Shown piece after piece: positions 8,442 through 17,049 of a stretch of 38,816 bases of DNA (the first letter of the stretch is position 1; every line of letters begins with the position of its first letter). The notes under the pieces are model-generated. The model did not search any database and was not told the origin of the DNA. It saw only the letters and a program-made list of their open reading frames with translations. Source of the stretch: HRBIN12 sp035762085 (GTDB lineage Bacteria; Actinomycetota; UBA4738; HRBIN12); NCBI GenBank assembly GCA_035762085.1, contig DASTPT010000028.1, positions 1-38,816 of the forward strand, in the 5' to 3' direction. A program made the position numbers and the translations under genes.

Positions 8442-8639
8442 CTAGCCGGTAACGCCACCGAGCTCGCTGGCGCTGTCGTTGAACACGCCAAACAGAGCCA
8501 ACCCGAGAGCCGTGACCGCCGCGATGATGGCGAGAGCCACCAGGAAGAGCAGGAGGCCGTACTCCGTGGCCACCGCCCCGTCCTCACGCCGGAATCGGGC
8601 GAGCAGGTACGTAACACCCGCCTGAAGCGTGGAGATCAT
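8442..8639 (-). CDS. flp: Flp/Fap-type type IVb pilin
   Basis: A 65-aa major pilin. A short leader (MISTLQAGVTYLLARFRREDG) ends in Gly and is followed by AVATEYGLLLFLVALAIIAA. This gives the Flp signature, with Glu at +5 and Tyr at +6 after the predicted prepilin-peptidase cut, and a hydrophobic assembly helix. The start at 8639 is set by a perfect AAGGAGGTG ribosome site about 6 nt upstream; a GTG-led reading six codons longer would run through that site. It heads the tad operon, separated from tadE by 108 bp and a stem-loop. Confidence 0.95.
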   Translation of the reverse strand: MISTLQAGVTYLLARFRREDGAVATEYGLLLFLVALAIIAAVTALGLALFGVFNDSASELGGVTG

Positions 8640-8859
8640 CTGTTCACCTCCTTCCAACGCGTCGCCGCCGTCGAGTTCTTTTCATGACTGGCTGGTACAC
8701 AACGGTAGGGGCGCGCGGAGGCGCGCGGTATTCCGAATCCCACGGAAGACCCGTACGCGGTTCTACGTATCTCGTGCGCTTCCCTTCCCCGTCGCGGGAC
8801 GGAGGATGGCTCATCGACGTGGCGTGGGCATGCGACGGATGCTGTAGGTGGCATCACGC
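8640..8859 (-). promoter_or_regulatory. Intergenic region upstream of flp, probable tad operon promoter region
   Basis: This 220-bp gap, more AT-rich than its surroundings, lies between the first response-regulator gene and flp, both read leftward. It holds the flp ribosome site and a GCGCGC-GGAG-GCGCGC hairpin (8711-8726) that could end the regulator transcript. AT-richer stretches at 8690-8710 and 8727-8770 could hold the promoter. I cannot name a convincing -35/-10 pair. Confidence 0.4.
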
Positions 8860-9573
8860 TCACTCCAGGCTCCCTGCCGTCACCAGACCGGAGACGCTGG
8901 CCACCCGGACCGCGGCGACCCTCGTACCCACGCCGAGCTTGGCGTAGATGCGTCCCAGGTGGGTCGTGACGGTCCGCTCCCGGACACCGAGGCGCTCGCC
9001 GATCTCGCGTGCCGTGAGGCCCTCGGCCGCGACCCGCAGGACCTGCCGCTCGCGCTCGGTCAGCTTGGTCTCGACCTCACGGCGGCGCTCCAGGCCCTGC
9101 GCGATCTCGCGCACCCACTCGGACGGGGGCCCGACCAGCACCATCTCGCCCTCCGCCGCGTCCTGCATGGCCTGCAGGAACTCGAGCGGGTCGGCGTTCT
9201 TGTCGACGTAGCCGTCGGCCCCCATGAACAGCGCTCGCGAGATCGAGATCGCATCGGCTCGCGCGCCGCACCCCAGCACGGCGGTGCCCGGGTGGCGCTC
9301 GCGGATCGCCCGCATCAACCAGTAAGCGTCCCGGTCGCCCTCGAGCCCGAGGCCGATCAGGACGACGATCGAGCGGTGGCGGATCCGGCCGAGGCCCTCG
9401 AGCGCCTCGTCCGCCGTCCCCGCCTCGAGCACGACGTCCATGTCGGGGCGCTCGTCGATGAGGAGCGCCAGACCCGCGCGGACGACCGGCAGAGGGTCGA
9501 CGAGGACGACGCCCAGCCGTCGCCTGAGGGACCGGGCCGGATGCGTACGTTCGAGCTCGAGCGTGCTCGCCAC
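8860..9573 (-). CDS. NarL/LuxR-type regulator with degenerate receiver
   Basis: A 237-aa protein with an N-terminal receiver-like domain (about 20-140) and a C-terminal LuxR helix-turn-helix (171-215: LTERERQVL...EIGERLGVRERTVTTHL). The receiver has lost key residues. The acidic pair is D26-P27, the phospho-acceptor position is G74 (VVLIGLGLEG where VVLLDLxMPG is usual), and the switch Thr is Gly (VLGCGA). The conserved Lys (K125) remains. It is therefore probably not phosphorylated and may act constitutively, by ligand, or by pairing with its neighbours. The GTG start is preceded by GAGGG. It is the regulator nearest the tad operon, so control of pilus genes is a reasonable inference. Confidence 0.88.
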   Translation of the reverse strand: MASTLELERTHPARSLRRRLGVVLVDPLPVVRAGLALLIDERPDMDVVLEAGTADEALEGLGRIRHRSIVVLIGLGLEGDRDAYWLMRAIRERHPGTAVLGCGARADAISISRALFMGADGYVDKNADPLEFLQAMQDAAEGEMVLVGPPSEWVREIAQGLERRREVETKLTERERQVLRVAAEGLTAREIGERLGVRERTVTTHLGRIYAKLGVGTRVAAVRVASVSGLVTAGSLE

Positions 9574-9616
9574 GTTCCCTCTATCGGCCGCGGATCCACC
9601 GGACTGAACCCCCTGC

Positions 9617-10306
9617 TCAAGACAGTTCGACGAGACCGATGGCCGTCGCCTTCGACACCGCCTGCACGCGGTTGCGGACGCCCAGCTTCCGGTAGAGCTT
9701 CGAGATGTGGGTCTCGACCGTGCGGGGGCTGAGGCCCAGCCTGGACGCCACCTGCTTCACGGTGACCCCGCGGCTCAGCAGGTCCAGGATCTGGAGCTCG
9801 CGCTGCGTGAGCACGGCCCGGACGTCCGAGGATTCGCGGGCCCGACGGGCCATCTCGCCCAGCATCGACACGGCGATCCGCTCCTGCTCGGGGGTGAAGA
9901 CCCGCTCGCCGGCGGCCACGCGCCGGAGCGCGTCGGCGATGAACCGTACGCCGGCGGTCTTCTCCAGGTAGCCGTCCGCCCCCACCCGGATCGTCTCGAA
10001 CACGGCCTGGTCGTCCGTCCGGCCGGTGAGCACGAGGATCTTGTCCGCCGTTCCCTCCGCGCGGAGCGTCCGGGCGACGTCGAGACCCTGCACCTTGCCC
10101 GGGAGCGACAGGTCGAGCACCACGACGTCGGGGCGGATCGTCCGGCAGGCCTCCACCGCGTCCTCACCCGTCGCGGCCTCGCCGGCGAGGGTCAGGCCGT
10201 CGGCATGCTCACACGCGAGCCGGACGACGCCCCGGAGCACGGGATGGTCCTCCACGACGAAGACCCGGACGTCCCCGGCTGGCCGGTCACGGGGCGAGGG
10301 ACTCAT
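9617..10306 (-). CDS. NarL/FixJ-family response regulator
   Basis: A 229-aa two-domain response regulator. The receiver is intact: acidic pair E19-D20 in VFVVEDHP, phospho-acceptor D65 in VVVLDLSLPG, switch Thr in LVLTGR, and K116 in GYLEKTA. The C-terminal LuxR helix-turn-helix (166-210) contains VKQVASRLGLSPRTVETHISKLYRKLGV. No histidine kinase lies beside it, so its partner must be encoded elsewhere. TACCCT lies 8 nt before the ATG, consistent with its own leaderless or near-leaderless promoter. The gap to the next regulator downstream is 43 bp. Confidence 0.92.
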   Translation of the reverse strand: MSPSPRDRPAGDVRVFVVEDHPVLRGVVRLACEHADGLTLAGEAATGEDAVEACRTIRPDVVVLDLSLPGKVQGLDVARTLRAEGTADKILVLTGRTDDQAVFETIRVGADGYLEKTAGVRFIADALRRVAAGERVFTPEQERIAVSMLGEMARRARESSDVRAVLTQRELQILDLLSRGVTVKQVASRLGLSPRTVETHISKLYRKLGVRNRVQAVSKATAIGLVELS

Positions 10307-10314
10307 CGGCCCGA

Positions 10315-10320
10315 AGGGTA
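10315..10320 (-). promoter_or_regulatory. -10 box (TACCCT) of the second response-regulator gene
   Basis: TACCCT sits 8 nt upstream of the ATG at 10306, in the 22-bp gap between two regulator genes, with no Shine-Dalgarno in between. It suggests a separate, nearly leaderless transcript. Confidence 0.4.
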
Positions 10321-10328
10321 CCCGGCCC

Positions 10329-10988
10329 TCAGGCCGAGCGGGTCGTCGGCGCGAACCCGTACCGCCACGCCATCGTGACGGCCTCGAGCCGAGAGTGGAC
10401 GCCGAGCTTCGCGAGGATGTTCTTCACGTGGCTCTGCACCGTGAGCGCGGTGATGCCGAGCCGCTCGGCGATCTCGGGGATCGAGCTGCCGGCGGCGAGC
10501 GCGCGCAGGATCTCGGCCTCGCGGGGGGTGAGGCGGCGCAGGCCCAGGCGGCCCGAGGGCGGCTCGCGCCCGGCCCGGAGCTCGGCGAGGACGGGGGCCA
10601 GGTCGGCCTCCGGCATGACGAACTCGCCCGCCGCGGCGCGCTGCACGACGTCCAGCACGTCCTCCACCGCCCGCGTCTTCGGCACGTACCCGCGGGCCCC
10701 GGCCGCGATGGCGTTCGCGACGATCGCCGGGTCCTCGAGGCCCGTGATCACGATCACCTTCGTCTTCGGGCACGCCTCGCGGATCCACCGCGTGGCCTCG
10801 ACGCCGTCCACCTCGGGCAGATCGATGTCCATGAGGACCACGTCCGGCGCCTGTTCGCGACACATCCGGAGAGCCGTGTTCGCGTCCTTCGCGGCGCCCA
10901 GCAGGCGCACGTCGGACTGCTGCTGGAGCAGCAGGGTCAGTGCCTCAGAGAACATCTCGTGGTCGTCGACCACGAGGACGTCGATCAC
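10329..10988 (-). CDS. NarL/FixJ-family response regulator
   Basis: A 219-aa response regulator with an intact receiver: D8-D9 in VLVVDDHE, phospho-acceptor D54 in VVLMDIDLPE, switch Thr in VIVITGL, and K104 in GYVPKT. The LuxR helix-turn-helix is at 153-197 (IPEIAERLGITALTVQSHVKNILAKLGV). The start is a GTG with GGAAGGAGG about 8 nt upstream. It is the most upstream of three tandem regulators and is divergent from the large cyclase-like/ATPase gene, with 113 bp between the two starts. No sensor kinase is nearby. Confidence 0.92.
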   Translation of the reverse strand: MIDVLVVDDHEMFSEALTLLLQQQSDVRLLGAAKDANTALRMCREQAPDVVLMDIDLPEVDGVEATRWIREACPKTKVIVITGLEDPAIVANAIAAGARGYVPKTRAVEDVLDVVQRAAAGEFVMPEADLAPVLAELRAGREPPSGRLGLRRLTPREAEILRALAAGSSIPEIAERLGITALTVQSHVKNILAKLGVHSRLEAVTMAWRYGFAPTTRSA

Positions 10989-11086
10989 GTCGGGCTCCTC
11001 CTTCCCCAGATGTTTCGGCCGGGAGAGCCGAAGGTTTGAGCCGGCGGCCCGGATCGGCGCGGCTCGCGCGGTGGACGGACCGTGCG

Positions 11087-11092
11087 TACACT
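11087..11092 (+). promoter_or_regulatory. -10 box (TACACT) of the cyclase-like/ATPase gene
   Basis: TACACT lies 9 nt before the GTG start at 11102, and no Shine-Dalgarno sequence intervenes. A leader of zero to two nucleotides is predicted. No convincing -35 is visible. Confidence 0.4.
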
Positions 11093-11101
11093 CGGCGCGG
11101 C

Positions 11102-14100
11102 GTGCGTGCGTGCCCCTCGTGCGGTGGAGCGAACCCGGATCGGGCTCGTTTCTGTGTCGCCTGTGGAGCCCCCTTGCGCGAGGACGAACGCCTCAGCGTC
11201 GAGCGCAAGCCGGTGACCGTCCTGTTCTGCGACCTCGTCGGGTTCACCGCGCGCTCGGACCGCGCGGATCCGGAGGACGTCAAGGAGACGCTGCGCCCGT
11301 TCCACGCCCGGATCTCGCGCGAGCTGGAGCACCACGGCGGCACCCTCGACAAGTTCATCGGGGACGCCGTGGTCGGCGTGTTCGGAGCGCCGGTGAGCCA
11401 CGAAGACGATCCCGAGCGCGCCGTCCGGGCAGCGTTCCGTCTGCTGGACGCGATCGAGGAGCTCAACGAGGAGCATCCCGGTCTGGGCCTCGCGGCCAGG
11501 ATCGGGATCGACACCGGCGACGCCGTCGTCTCCGTCGGACCGGGGCCGCAGACCGGCGAGCGGGTGACCGGCGAGGTCGCCACCCGCGCGGGCCTGCTCC
11601 AGGCGGCGGCGCCGGTCGGGGGGATCGCGCTCGGCGAGACGACCCACCGGGCGACGCGCGAGCTGTTCGCGTTCGAGGAGCTCCCGTCGGTCCCGGTACC
11701 CGGCCGGAGCGCTCCGCTCGAGGCCTGGCGGCCGATCTCGGTGTCCCGACGGCTCGTCCGCGAGCGCCCGAGGACGCCGTTCATCGGGCGCGAGGACGAG
11801 GCCTCGCTGCTGCGCGCCGCGTACCGCCGCACGGTGGGCGGCCCCTCCATCCAGCTCGTGACGGTGAGCGGCGAGCCCGGCATCGGCAAGTCCCGGCTGA
11901 TCGAGGAGCTCGCCGAGGCCCTGGACCGGGAGCGCGACATCATCCGCTGGCGCGTCGGCCGCTGCCGCCCGTACGGGGAGGGCGTGGCGTTCGCGCCGCT
12001 GGCCGACATCGTGAAGGCCGAGGCCGGCATCCTGGACTCGGACCCGCCGGACGAGGTGCAGGTCAAGCTCTCCAGGGCGATCGACATCCTCGCCGAGACC
12101 GCGGTCGAGGGCGACTGGCTCAGGGCGCGGCTGCGCTCCCTGGTCGGGCTCGCCGACCGCGCCCCGGCCGACCGCGCCGAGTCGTTCACGGCGTGGCGCC
12201 GGGCGCTCGAGGCGATGGCCGCGCAGCACCCGACGATCGTCGTGCTCGAGGATCTCCACTGGGCCGACCCGGCGCTGCTCGACTTCGTCGGGGAGGTCGT
12301 CGACCGCTCGACCGCGCTCCCGCTCCTCATCCTGTGCGCCGCCCGTCCCGAGCTGTACGACCGGAGACCGACGTGGGGGGGCGGCACGCGCAACGCCACG
12401 GCGGTCTCGCTCCGTCCGCTCTCGGAAACCGAGACCTCGATGCTCGTCTCGGCGCTCGTCGAGCCCTCGGCGCTGTCGGCGGCGACGCGAACCACGCTGC
12501 TCGAGCGCGCCGGCGGGAACCCCCTGTACGCGGAGGAGTTCGCCCGCATGCTCGCCGAGCGCACGGCGGGCGACGGCGAGGTGCCGGTCCCCGACACGGT
12601 GCACGCCCTCATCGCCGCCCGGCTCGACACCCTCGCGCCCCGGGCCAAGTCGCTCCTCCAGGACGGATCGATCCTCGGCCGGACGTTCTGGACCGGCGCG
12701 ATCGCCGCGATCGGCGGTCGCGAGCCGAACGACGTGGACGCCCACCTGCTCGAACTCGCGCGGCAGGAGCTGATCCGGCCGGTCCGGGCGTCGTCGGTCG
12801 CCGGCGAGCACGAGTACGCCTTCTGGCACCTGCTCGTCCGCGACGTCGCGTACGAGCAGATCCCTCGGTCCGAGCGCGGCGCCAAGCACCGCGCGGCCGC
12901 CGAATGGATCGCCCGGATCCCAGGCGAGCGGATGGACGACCGCGCGGAGGTGCTGGCCCATCACTACGGTCTCGCGGTCGAGCTCGCGGGCGGGGCCGCC
13001 GACGACGAGCTGCGTCGGAAGGCCGGCGGCGCGCTCGTGCTGGCGGCCGACCGTGCCCGTCGCCTCGATGCCGACGCCGCCCATCGTCTGATCGAACGCG
13101 CGCTCGATGTCCTGCCGGCCGGGCCGCCGGAACGGAGCGCGGCTCTCGTGCGTGCCGGTGAGATCGCCGCCACGCTCGGGCGGTTCGGGACCTCGCGCGT
13201 CCGGTTCGAGGAGGCGATCGAGGCGTACCGGGACCGCGGCGACACGGTCGCGCTCGGGGACGCGATCGCACGGCGCTCGCAGTCGGTGTTCCGGCAGGGG
13301 GACAGCCGGTACTCCCAGCAGCTGCTGACGGAGGCGGTCGACATGCTCGAGCTCGCCGAGCCCGGCCTCGAGCTCGCGCGGGCGTACGCGCGGCTGGCGG
13401 GCACGGAGCTCGCGCTCGGTCGCTGGGAGCCGTGCCTGGAGGCCGCGCGCCGATCGCTCGAGATCGCCGAGCGCCTGGGCCTGCCCGAGGAGCAGGTGCG
13501 CGCCCGACAGGCCCTCGGCGCCGCGCGGTGCGAGCTCGGCGACGAGGACGGCCTGGCCGACCTATGGGCCGCTCTGCGGCAGGGCACGCAGCTCGGCCTC
13601 GGCGAGGAGACCGTCGTGACGTACGGCAACCTCGCGTACCAGCTATGGCTCCGCGACGGACCCGGGATCGCGCTGCAGGCCGCGAACTCGGCCCTGGAGT
13701 TCGCCGAGGTTCGGGGGTTCGCCACCGAGGCGATGTGGATGCGCGGCGGTCAGCTCGAGGCGCTGTTCGACCTCGGCCGTTGGGACGAGGTTCAGGAGAT
13801 CGCCCTCGGGATGGAGGCATGGGATCGGGAAGGAGGGGGCGGGCAGATCCGCACCTTCGCGGAGGTCTACCGCGGCGCCGTGCTCACGTTCCGAGGCCAG
13901 GTCGAGGAGGCCAGTCTCTTAGCCGAGGAGTTCCTGCCACGCGTGCGGATCCTTCACCGGGCCGAGTTCCTCGCGCCGGCCCTGGTCGTCGGCGCGACGA
14001 ACGAGCTCGCGCGCGGTCACGTCGGGACGGCCGTCGACCTGATCCGCGAGTTCGTCGCGGGGACCGACGAGCACCCGAGCTTCCGGACCCATCACCTCCC

Positions 14101-14458
14101 CCAGGCCCTCCACGTCCTCGTCGCCGCGGGGGCGGAGACCGAGGGACTGCTCCCGGACGCCGCGCCGACGAACACGCGCGACCGCAACTCGCGGACGTCG
14201 GCGGAGGCGATCGTGGCCGAATCCCGCGGCGATCTCGAGGAGGCGCGGGAGCGATACGTCGAGGCCGGCGCGGCCTGGCTCGCGTTCGGCTCGGTACTCG
14301 AACTCGGGCACGCGCGGTTCGGCGAGGCCCGATGCGCCATGGCGCTGGGCGACCGAGAGCTCGCCGCCGAGCGGCTGCACGAGGCGCTGGACTGGTTCGG
14401 CAGGCTGGGCGCGGACCCGCTCGTCGCGGAGGTGGCGTCGGTCCTCAGGCCCCGCTGA
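11102..14458 (+). CDS. Zinc-ribbon / cyclase-like / AAA ATPase / TPR regulator
   Basis: An 1,118-aa multidomain protein. Residues 4-24 form a zinc ribbon (CPSCGG...FCVACGAPL). Residues 36 to about 190 are a class III nucleotidyl cyclase-like domain keeping the metal Asp pair (D44, D88) and K84. The usual Asn and Arg (GDVVNTAARLQ pattern) are T161 and L165 (GEVATRAGLLQ), so catalysis is doubtful. An ATPase domain follows, with Walker A GEPGIGKS (257-264) and Walker B-like TIVVLEDLHWAD (378-389), then about 600 residues of TPR-like helices. No C-terminal DNA-binding domain is evident. I chose the GTG at 11102 because the zinc ribbon begins there and a -10 box lies just upstream; the open frame continues to 10940 but overlaps the divergent gene. 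Its substrate or signal is unknown. Confidence 0.88.
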   Translation: MRACPSCGGANPDRARFCVACGAPLREDERLSVERKPVTVLFCDLVGFTARSDRADPEDVKETLRPFHARISRELEHHGGTLDKFIGDAVVGVFGAPVSHEDDPERAVRAAFRLLDAIEELNEEHPGLGLAARIGIDTGDAVVSVGPGPQTGERVTGEVATRAGLLQAAAPVGGIALGETTHRATRELFAFEELPSVPVPGRSAPLEAWRPISVSRRLVRERPRTPFIGREDEASLLRAAYRRTVGGPSIQLVTVSGEPGIGKSRLIEELAEALDRERDIIRWRVGRCRPYGEGVAFAPLADIVKAEAGILDSDPPDEVQVKLSRAIDILAETAVEGDWLRARLRSLVGLADRAPADRAESFTAWRRALEAMAAQHPTIVVLEDLHWADPALLDFVGEVVDRSTALPLLILCAARPELYDRRPTWGGGTRNATAVSLRPLSETETSMLVSALVEPSALSAATRTTLLERAGGNPLYAEEFARMLAERTAGDGEVPVPDTVHALIAARLDTLAPRAKSLLQDGSILGRTFWTGAIAAIGGREPNDVDAHLLELARQELIRPVRASSVAGEHEYAFWHLLVRDVAYEQIPRSERGAKHRAAAEWIARIPGERMDDRAEVLAHHYGLAVELAGGAADDELRRKAGGALVLAADRARRLDADAAHRLIERALDVLPAGPPERSAALVRAGEIAATLGRFGTSRVRFEEAIEAYRDRGDTVALGDAIARRSQSVFRQGDSRYSQQLLTEAVDMLELAEPGLELARAYARLAGTELALGRWEPCLEAARRSLEIAERLGLPEEQVRARQALGAARCELGDEDGLADLWAALRQGTQLGLGEETVVTYGNLAYQLWLRDGPGIALQAANSALEFAEVRGFATEAMWMRGGQLEALFDLGRWDEVQEIALGMEAWDREGGGGQIRTFAEVYRGAVLTFRGQVEEASLLAEEFLPRVRILHRAEFLAPALVVGATNELARGHVGTAVDLIREFVAGTDEHPSFRTHHLPQALHVLVAAGAETEGLLPDAAPTNTRDRNSRTSAEAIVAESRGDLEEARERYVEAGAAWLAFGSVLELGHARFGEARCAMALGDRELAAERLHEALDWFGRLGADPLVAEVASVLRPR

Positions 14459-14483
14459 CCCGGGCGGTTCGCCGGATCTGCGG

Positions 14484-14489
14484 CAGACT
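14484..14489 (+). promoter_or_regulatory. -10 box (CAGACT) of the DUF255 gene
   Basis: CAGACT ends 6 nt before the ATG at 14496, inside the 37-bp gap after the preceding stop. There is no Shine-Dalgarno, so a leaderless start is plausible. It deviates from TAnnCT at its first base. Confidence 0.35.
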
Positions 14490-14495
14490 GGCTCG

Positions 14496-16565
14496 ATGAG
14501 CGACGATCGCCCGACGAACCGCCTGGCGAGCGCCACGAGCCCGTACCTGCTCCAGCACGCGCACAACCCCGTGGACTGGTACCCGTGGGGCGAGGAGGCG
14601 CTCGAGCGCGCCCGGCGGGACGACAAACCGATCCTGCTCTCGATCGGGTACGCCGCGTGCCACTGGTGCCACGTGATGGAGCGTGAGTCGTTCGAGGACG
14701 CCCAGACGGCGGCCCTGATGAACGAGCACTTCGTCTCGATCAAGGTCGACCGCGAGGAGCGTCCGGACGTCGATGCGATCTACATGGATGCGGTCCAGGC
14801 GATGACCGGCCACGGCGGCTGGCCGCTCACGGCGTTCCTCACCCCCGACGGCAAGCCGTTCTACGCCGGCACGTACTTCCCCAACGAGGACCGTCACGGC
14901 CTGCCCGCCTTCCGGAAGATCCTCACGGCGATCGCCGAGACATGGACCGCCCGCCGCGACGAGGCCGAGACGCAGGCGCAGCGCGTCGTCGACGCGATCG
15001 GGCGCGTGGGCAGCCTCCGAGCCTCGGGCGAGCCCCTCGACGAAGAGCTCCGGTCGAGGGCCTTCGGTGCGCTCCGGGGAGCGTTCGATCCGCGGTGGGG
15101 CGGGTTCGGAACAGCCCCGAAGTTCCCGCAGCCCATGACGCTCGAGTTCGTGCTGCGGGCGCACCTGCGCGGGACCGCCGACGCGCTCGAGATGCTGACG
15201 ACGACCCTGGACCGGATGGCCGGCGGCGGGATGCACGACCAGGTGGGCGGCGGGTTCCACCGGTACTCGACCGACGAGCGCTGGCACGTCCCGCACTTCG
15301 AGAAGATGCTCTACGACAACGCGCAGCTCGCGCGGCTCTACGTCCGGGCCTGGCAGGCGACCGGGGTCGAGCGCTACCGCACCGTCGCCACCCGGACCTG
15401 CGACTACCTCCTGCGCGAGATGCAGCACCCGGCGGGCGGCTTCTTCTCCTCGCAAGACGCGGATGCCGAGGGTGTCGAGGGGCGGTCCTTCGTGTGGTCG
15501 TGGGACGAGCTCGTCGGCGCGGTCGGCGAGCCTGTGGCCGCGGCGCTCGGGGCGGTGCCGAGCGGCAACTGGGAGGGAACCAACGTCCTGTGGTTGCCCC
15601 ACCCGATCGGCGGGGTCGCCGACGAGTACGTGATGGACGCCGACGATCTGGAGCGCGCGGTCGACGAGGCACGCGCCACGCTGTTCGGGCTGCGCCAGGC
15701 GCGAACGCAGCCCGCGACCGATGACAAGGTGCTGGCGGGGTGGAACGGTCTCGCGATCTCAGCGCTCGCGGAGGCGGGGCGGGTGCTCGGCGTCCCCCGA
15801 TACGTCGAGGCCGCCACCCGTGCGGCGCGGTTCGTGCTCTCCGAGCTCCGTGACCCCGGCGGCCGGCTCCTCCGGTCCTGGCGCGACGGGACGGCCGGGG
15901 GGCGGGCGTACGCGGACGACCACGCCCTGATGGCGGACGCGTGCCTCGCGCTGTACGAGACGACGTTCGACCTGCGGTGGTTCGAGGACGCCCGGCGGCT
16001 GACGGACGACCTCCTCCGGCTATTCCAGGACGAGGAGCGCGGCGGCTTCTTCCAGACCGGGAGCGACGCCGAGGCGCTCGTCGTCCGCCCGAAGGAGCTG
16101 TCCGACAACGCGTTGCCGAGCGGGAACTCGGCCGCGGCGGACGTGCTCCTCCGCCTGGCCCACCTGACCGGCGAGCCCGCGTACGAGCGCGCCGGGCTGT
16201 CCGCGCTCCGCCTCGTCCGGGAGCTGATGGCCCAGGCGCCCGCCGGGTTCGGGCACGCGCTCGCCGCGCTCGACCTGGCGATCGGGCCGGTGCGCGAGGT
16301 GGCGATCGTGGGGCCTCCGGGCGACCCCGCGACGCGGGCGCTCGTGGACGAGGTCCTGGTCCGACGGTTCCTGCCGAACCACGTCCTCGCCGTCGCGGCA
16401 CCGGACGATGCAGCCCTGCGGACGGTACCCCTGCTCGAGGGCCGGACGGCGGTCGACGGCCGCCCGACCGCCTACGTGTGCGAGCGCTTCACCTGCCGGC
16501 TCCCCGTGACCGAGCCCGCGGCGCTCGCCGAGGCCCTGGAGGGCATGGCGCCGGACCGCGCGTGA
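14496..16565 (+). CDS. DUF255 thioredoxin-fold protein (YyaL/SPATA20 family)
   Basis: A 689-aa cytoplasmic protein of the widespread DUF255 family. The N-terminal thioredoxin-like domain has NRLASATSPYLLQHAHNPVDWYPW and a CxxC-type motif in YAACHWCHVM, then GGWPLTAFLTPDGKPFYAGTYFP, the most conserved block of the family. The remainder is an (alpha/alpha)6 barrel resembling N-acylglucosamine 2-epimerase or glycosidase folds (GGGMHDQVGGGFHRYSTD; PHFEKMLYDNAQL). Length is normal. The biochemical role is not established. It converges on the DUF302 gene, with 15 bp between stops. Confidence 0.9.
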   Translation: MSDDRPTNRLASATSPYLLQHAHNPVDWYPWGEEALERARRDDKPILLSIGYAACHWCHVMERESFEDAQTAALMNEHFVSIKVDREERPDVDAIYMDAVQAMTGHGGWPLTAFLTPDGKPFYAGTYFPNEDRHGLPAFRKILTAIAETWTARRDEAETQAQRVVDAIGRVGSLRASGEPLDEELRSRAFGALRGAFDPRWGGFGTAPKFPQPMTLEFVLRAHLRGTADALEMLTTTLDRMAGGGMHDQVGGGFHRYSTDERWHVPHFEKMLYDNAQLARLYVRAWQATGVERYRTVATRTCDYLLREMQHPAGGFFSSQDADAEGVEGRSFVWSWDELVGAVGEPVAAALGAVPSGNWEGTNVLWLPHPIGGVADEYVMDADDLERAVDEARATLFGLRQARTQPATDDKVLAGWNGLAISALAEAGRVLGVPRYVEAATRAARFVLSELRDPGGRLLRSWRDGTAGGRAYADDHALMADACLALYETTFDLRWFEDARRLTDDLLRLFQDEERGGFFQTGSDAEALVVRPKELSDNALPSGNSAAADVLLRLAHLTGEPAYERAGLSALRLVRELMAQAPAGFGHALAALDLAIGPVREVAIVGPPGDPATRALVDEVLVRRFLPNHVLAVAAPDDAALRTVPLLEGRTAVDGRPTAYVCERFTCRLPVTEPAALAEALEGMAPDRA

Positions 16566-16580
16566 CCGAGGAGCCGAGGC

Positions 16581-16970
16581 TCAGGGCGTGAGCGACTCGA
16601 GCGCGGCGTCGAGGAGCCGGGTCGCCTCGTCGGCGATCGGCCCCAGGTCGGGGTGGTCGGTCAGGTCGGCGATGATCTCGGGGTCCAGCGCCGAGACCAC
16701 CGTGCGGTCCTCATGCACGCGGACGATCACGTTGCAGGGGAGCAGCAGGCCGACGTCGGGCTCGGCCTGGAGCGCCCGGTGGGCCAGCGTCGGGTTGCAC
16801 GCGCCGAGGATCACGTAGGGATCGACCTCGGCGCCGATCTTCTCCCGCAGCGTTGCCTGGACGTCGATCTCGGTGAGCGTGCCGAAGCCCTGGGCCTTCA
16901 GGGCGTCCTTGACCCTGCCGACGGCCTCGTCCACCGGGTCGTCGATCAACACCGTCCGTCCGTATCCCAT
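16581..16970 (-). CDS. DUF302 family protein
   Basis: A 129-aa small soluble protein of the DUF302 family (TLTEIDVQATLREKIG, YVILGACNPTLAHRALQAEPDVGLLLPCNVIV). Two conserved cysteines (GAC and LPC) could bind a metal or take part in redox chemistry. Members are often near redox or thioredoxin-like genes, and here the divergent neighbour is a peroxiredoxin. The start at 16970 is chosen for the GGAGGTG ribosome site just upstream; the open frame runs to 17069 but would cross the divergent bcp promoter. The function is unknown. Confidence 0.85.
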   Translation of the reverse strand: MGYGRTVLIDDPVDEAVGRVKDALKAQGFGTLTEIDVQATLREKIGAEVDPYVILGACNPTLAHRALQAEPDVGLLLPCNVIVRVHEDRTVVSALDPEIIADLTDHPDLGPIADEATRLLDAALESLTP

Positions 16971-17000
16971 CGCGCACCTCCACCGGTCCTCGCGGGATGA

Positions 17001-17017
17001 ACCGTCCCCCCGACGGT
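17001..17017. promoter_or_regulatory. Inverted repeat in the DUF302-bcp divergent region
   Basis: ACCGTC (17001-17006) and GACGGT (17012-17017) form a 6-bp inverted repeat around CCCCC, 31 bp from the DUF302 start and 45 bp from the bcp start. It could be an operator shared by the two divergent genes, or a chance GC-rich repeat. Confidence 0.3.
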
Positions 17018-17049
17018 ACCCCCGTTGGTCGCGATCGCGCACGCGGAGA

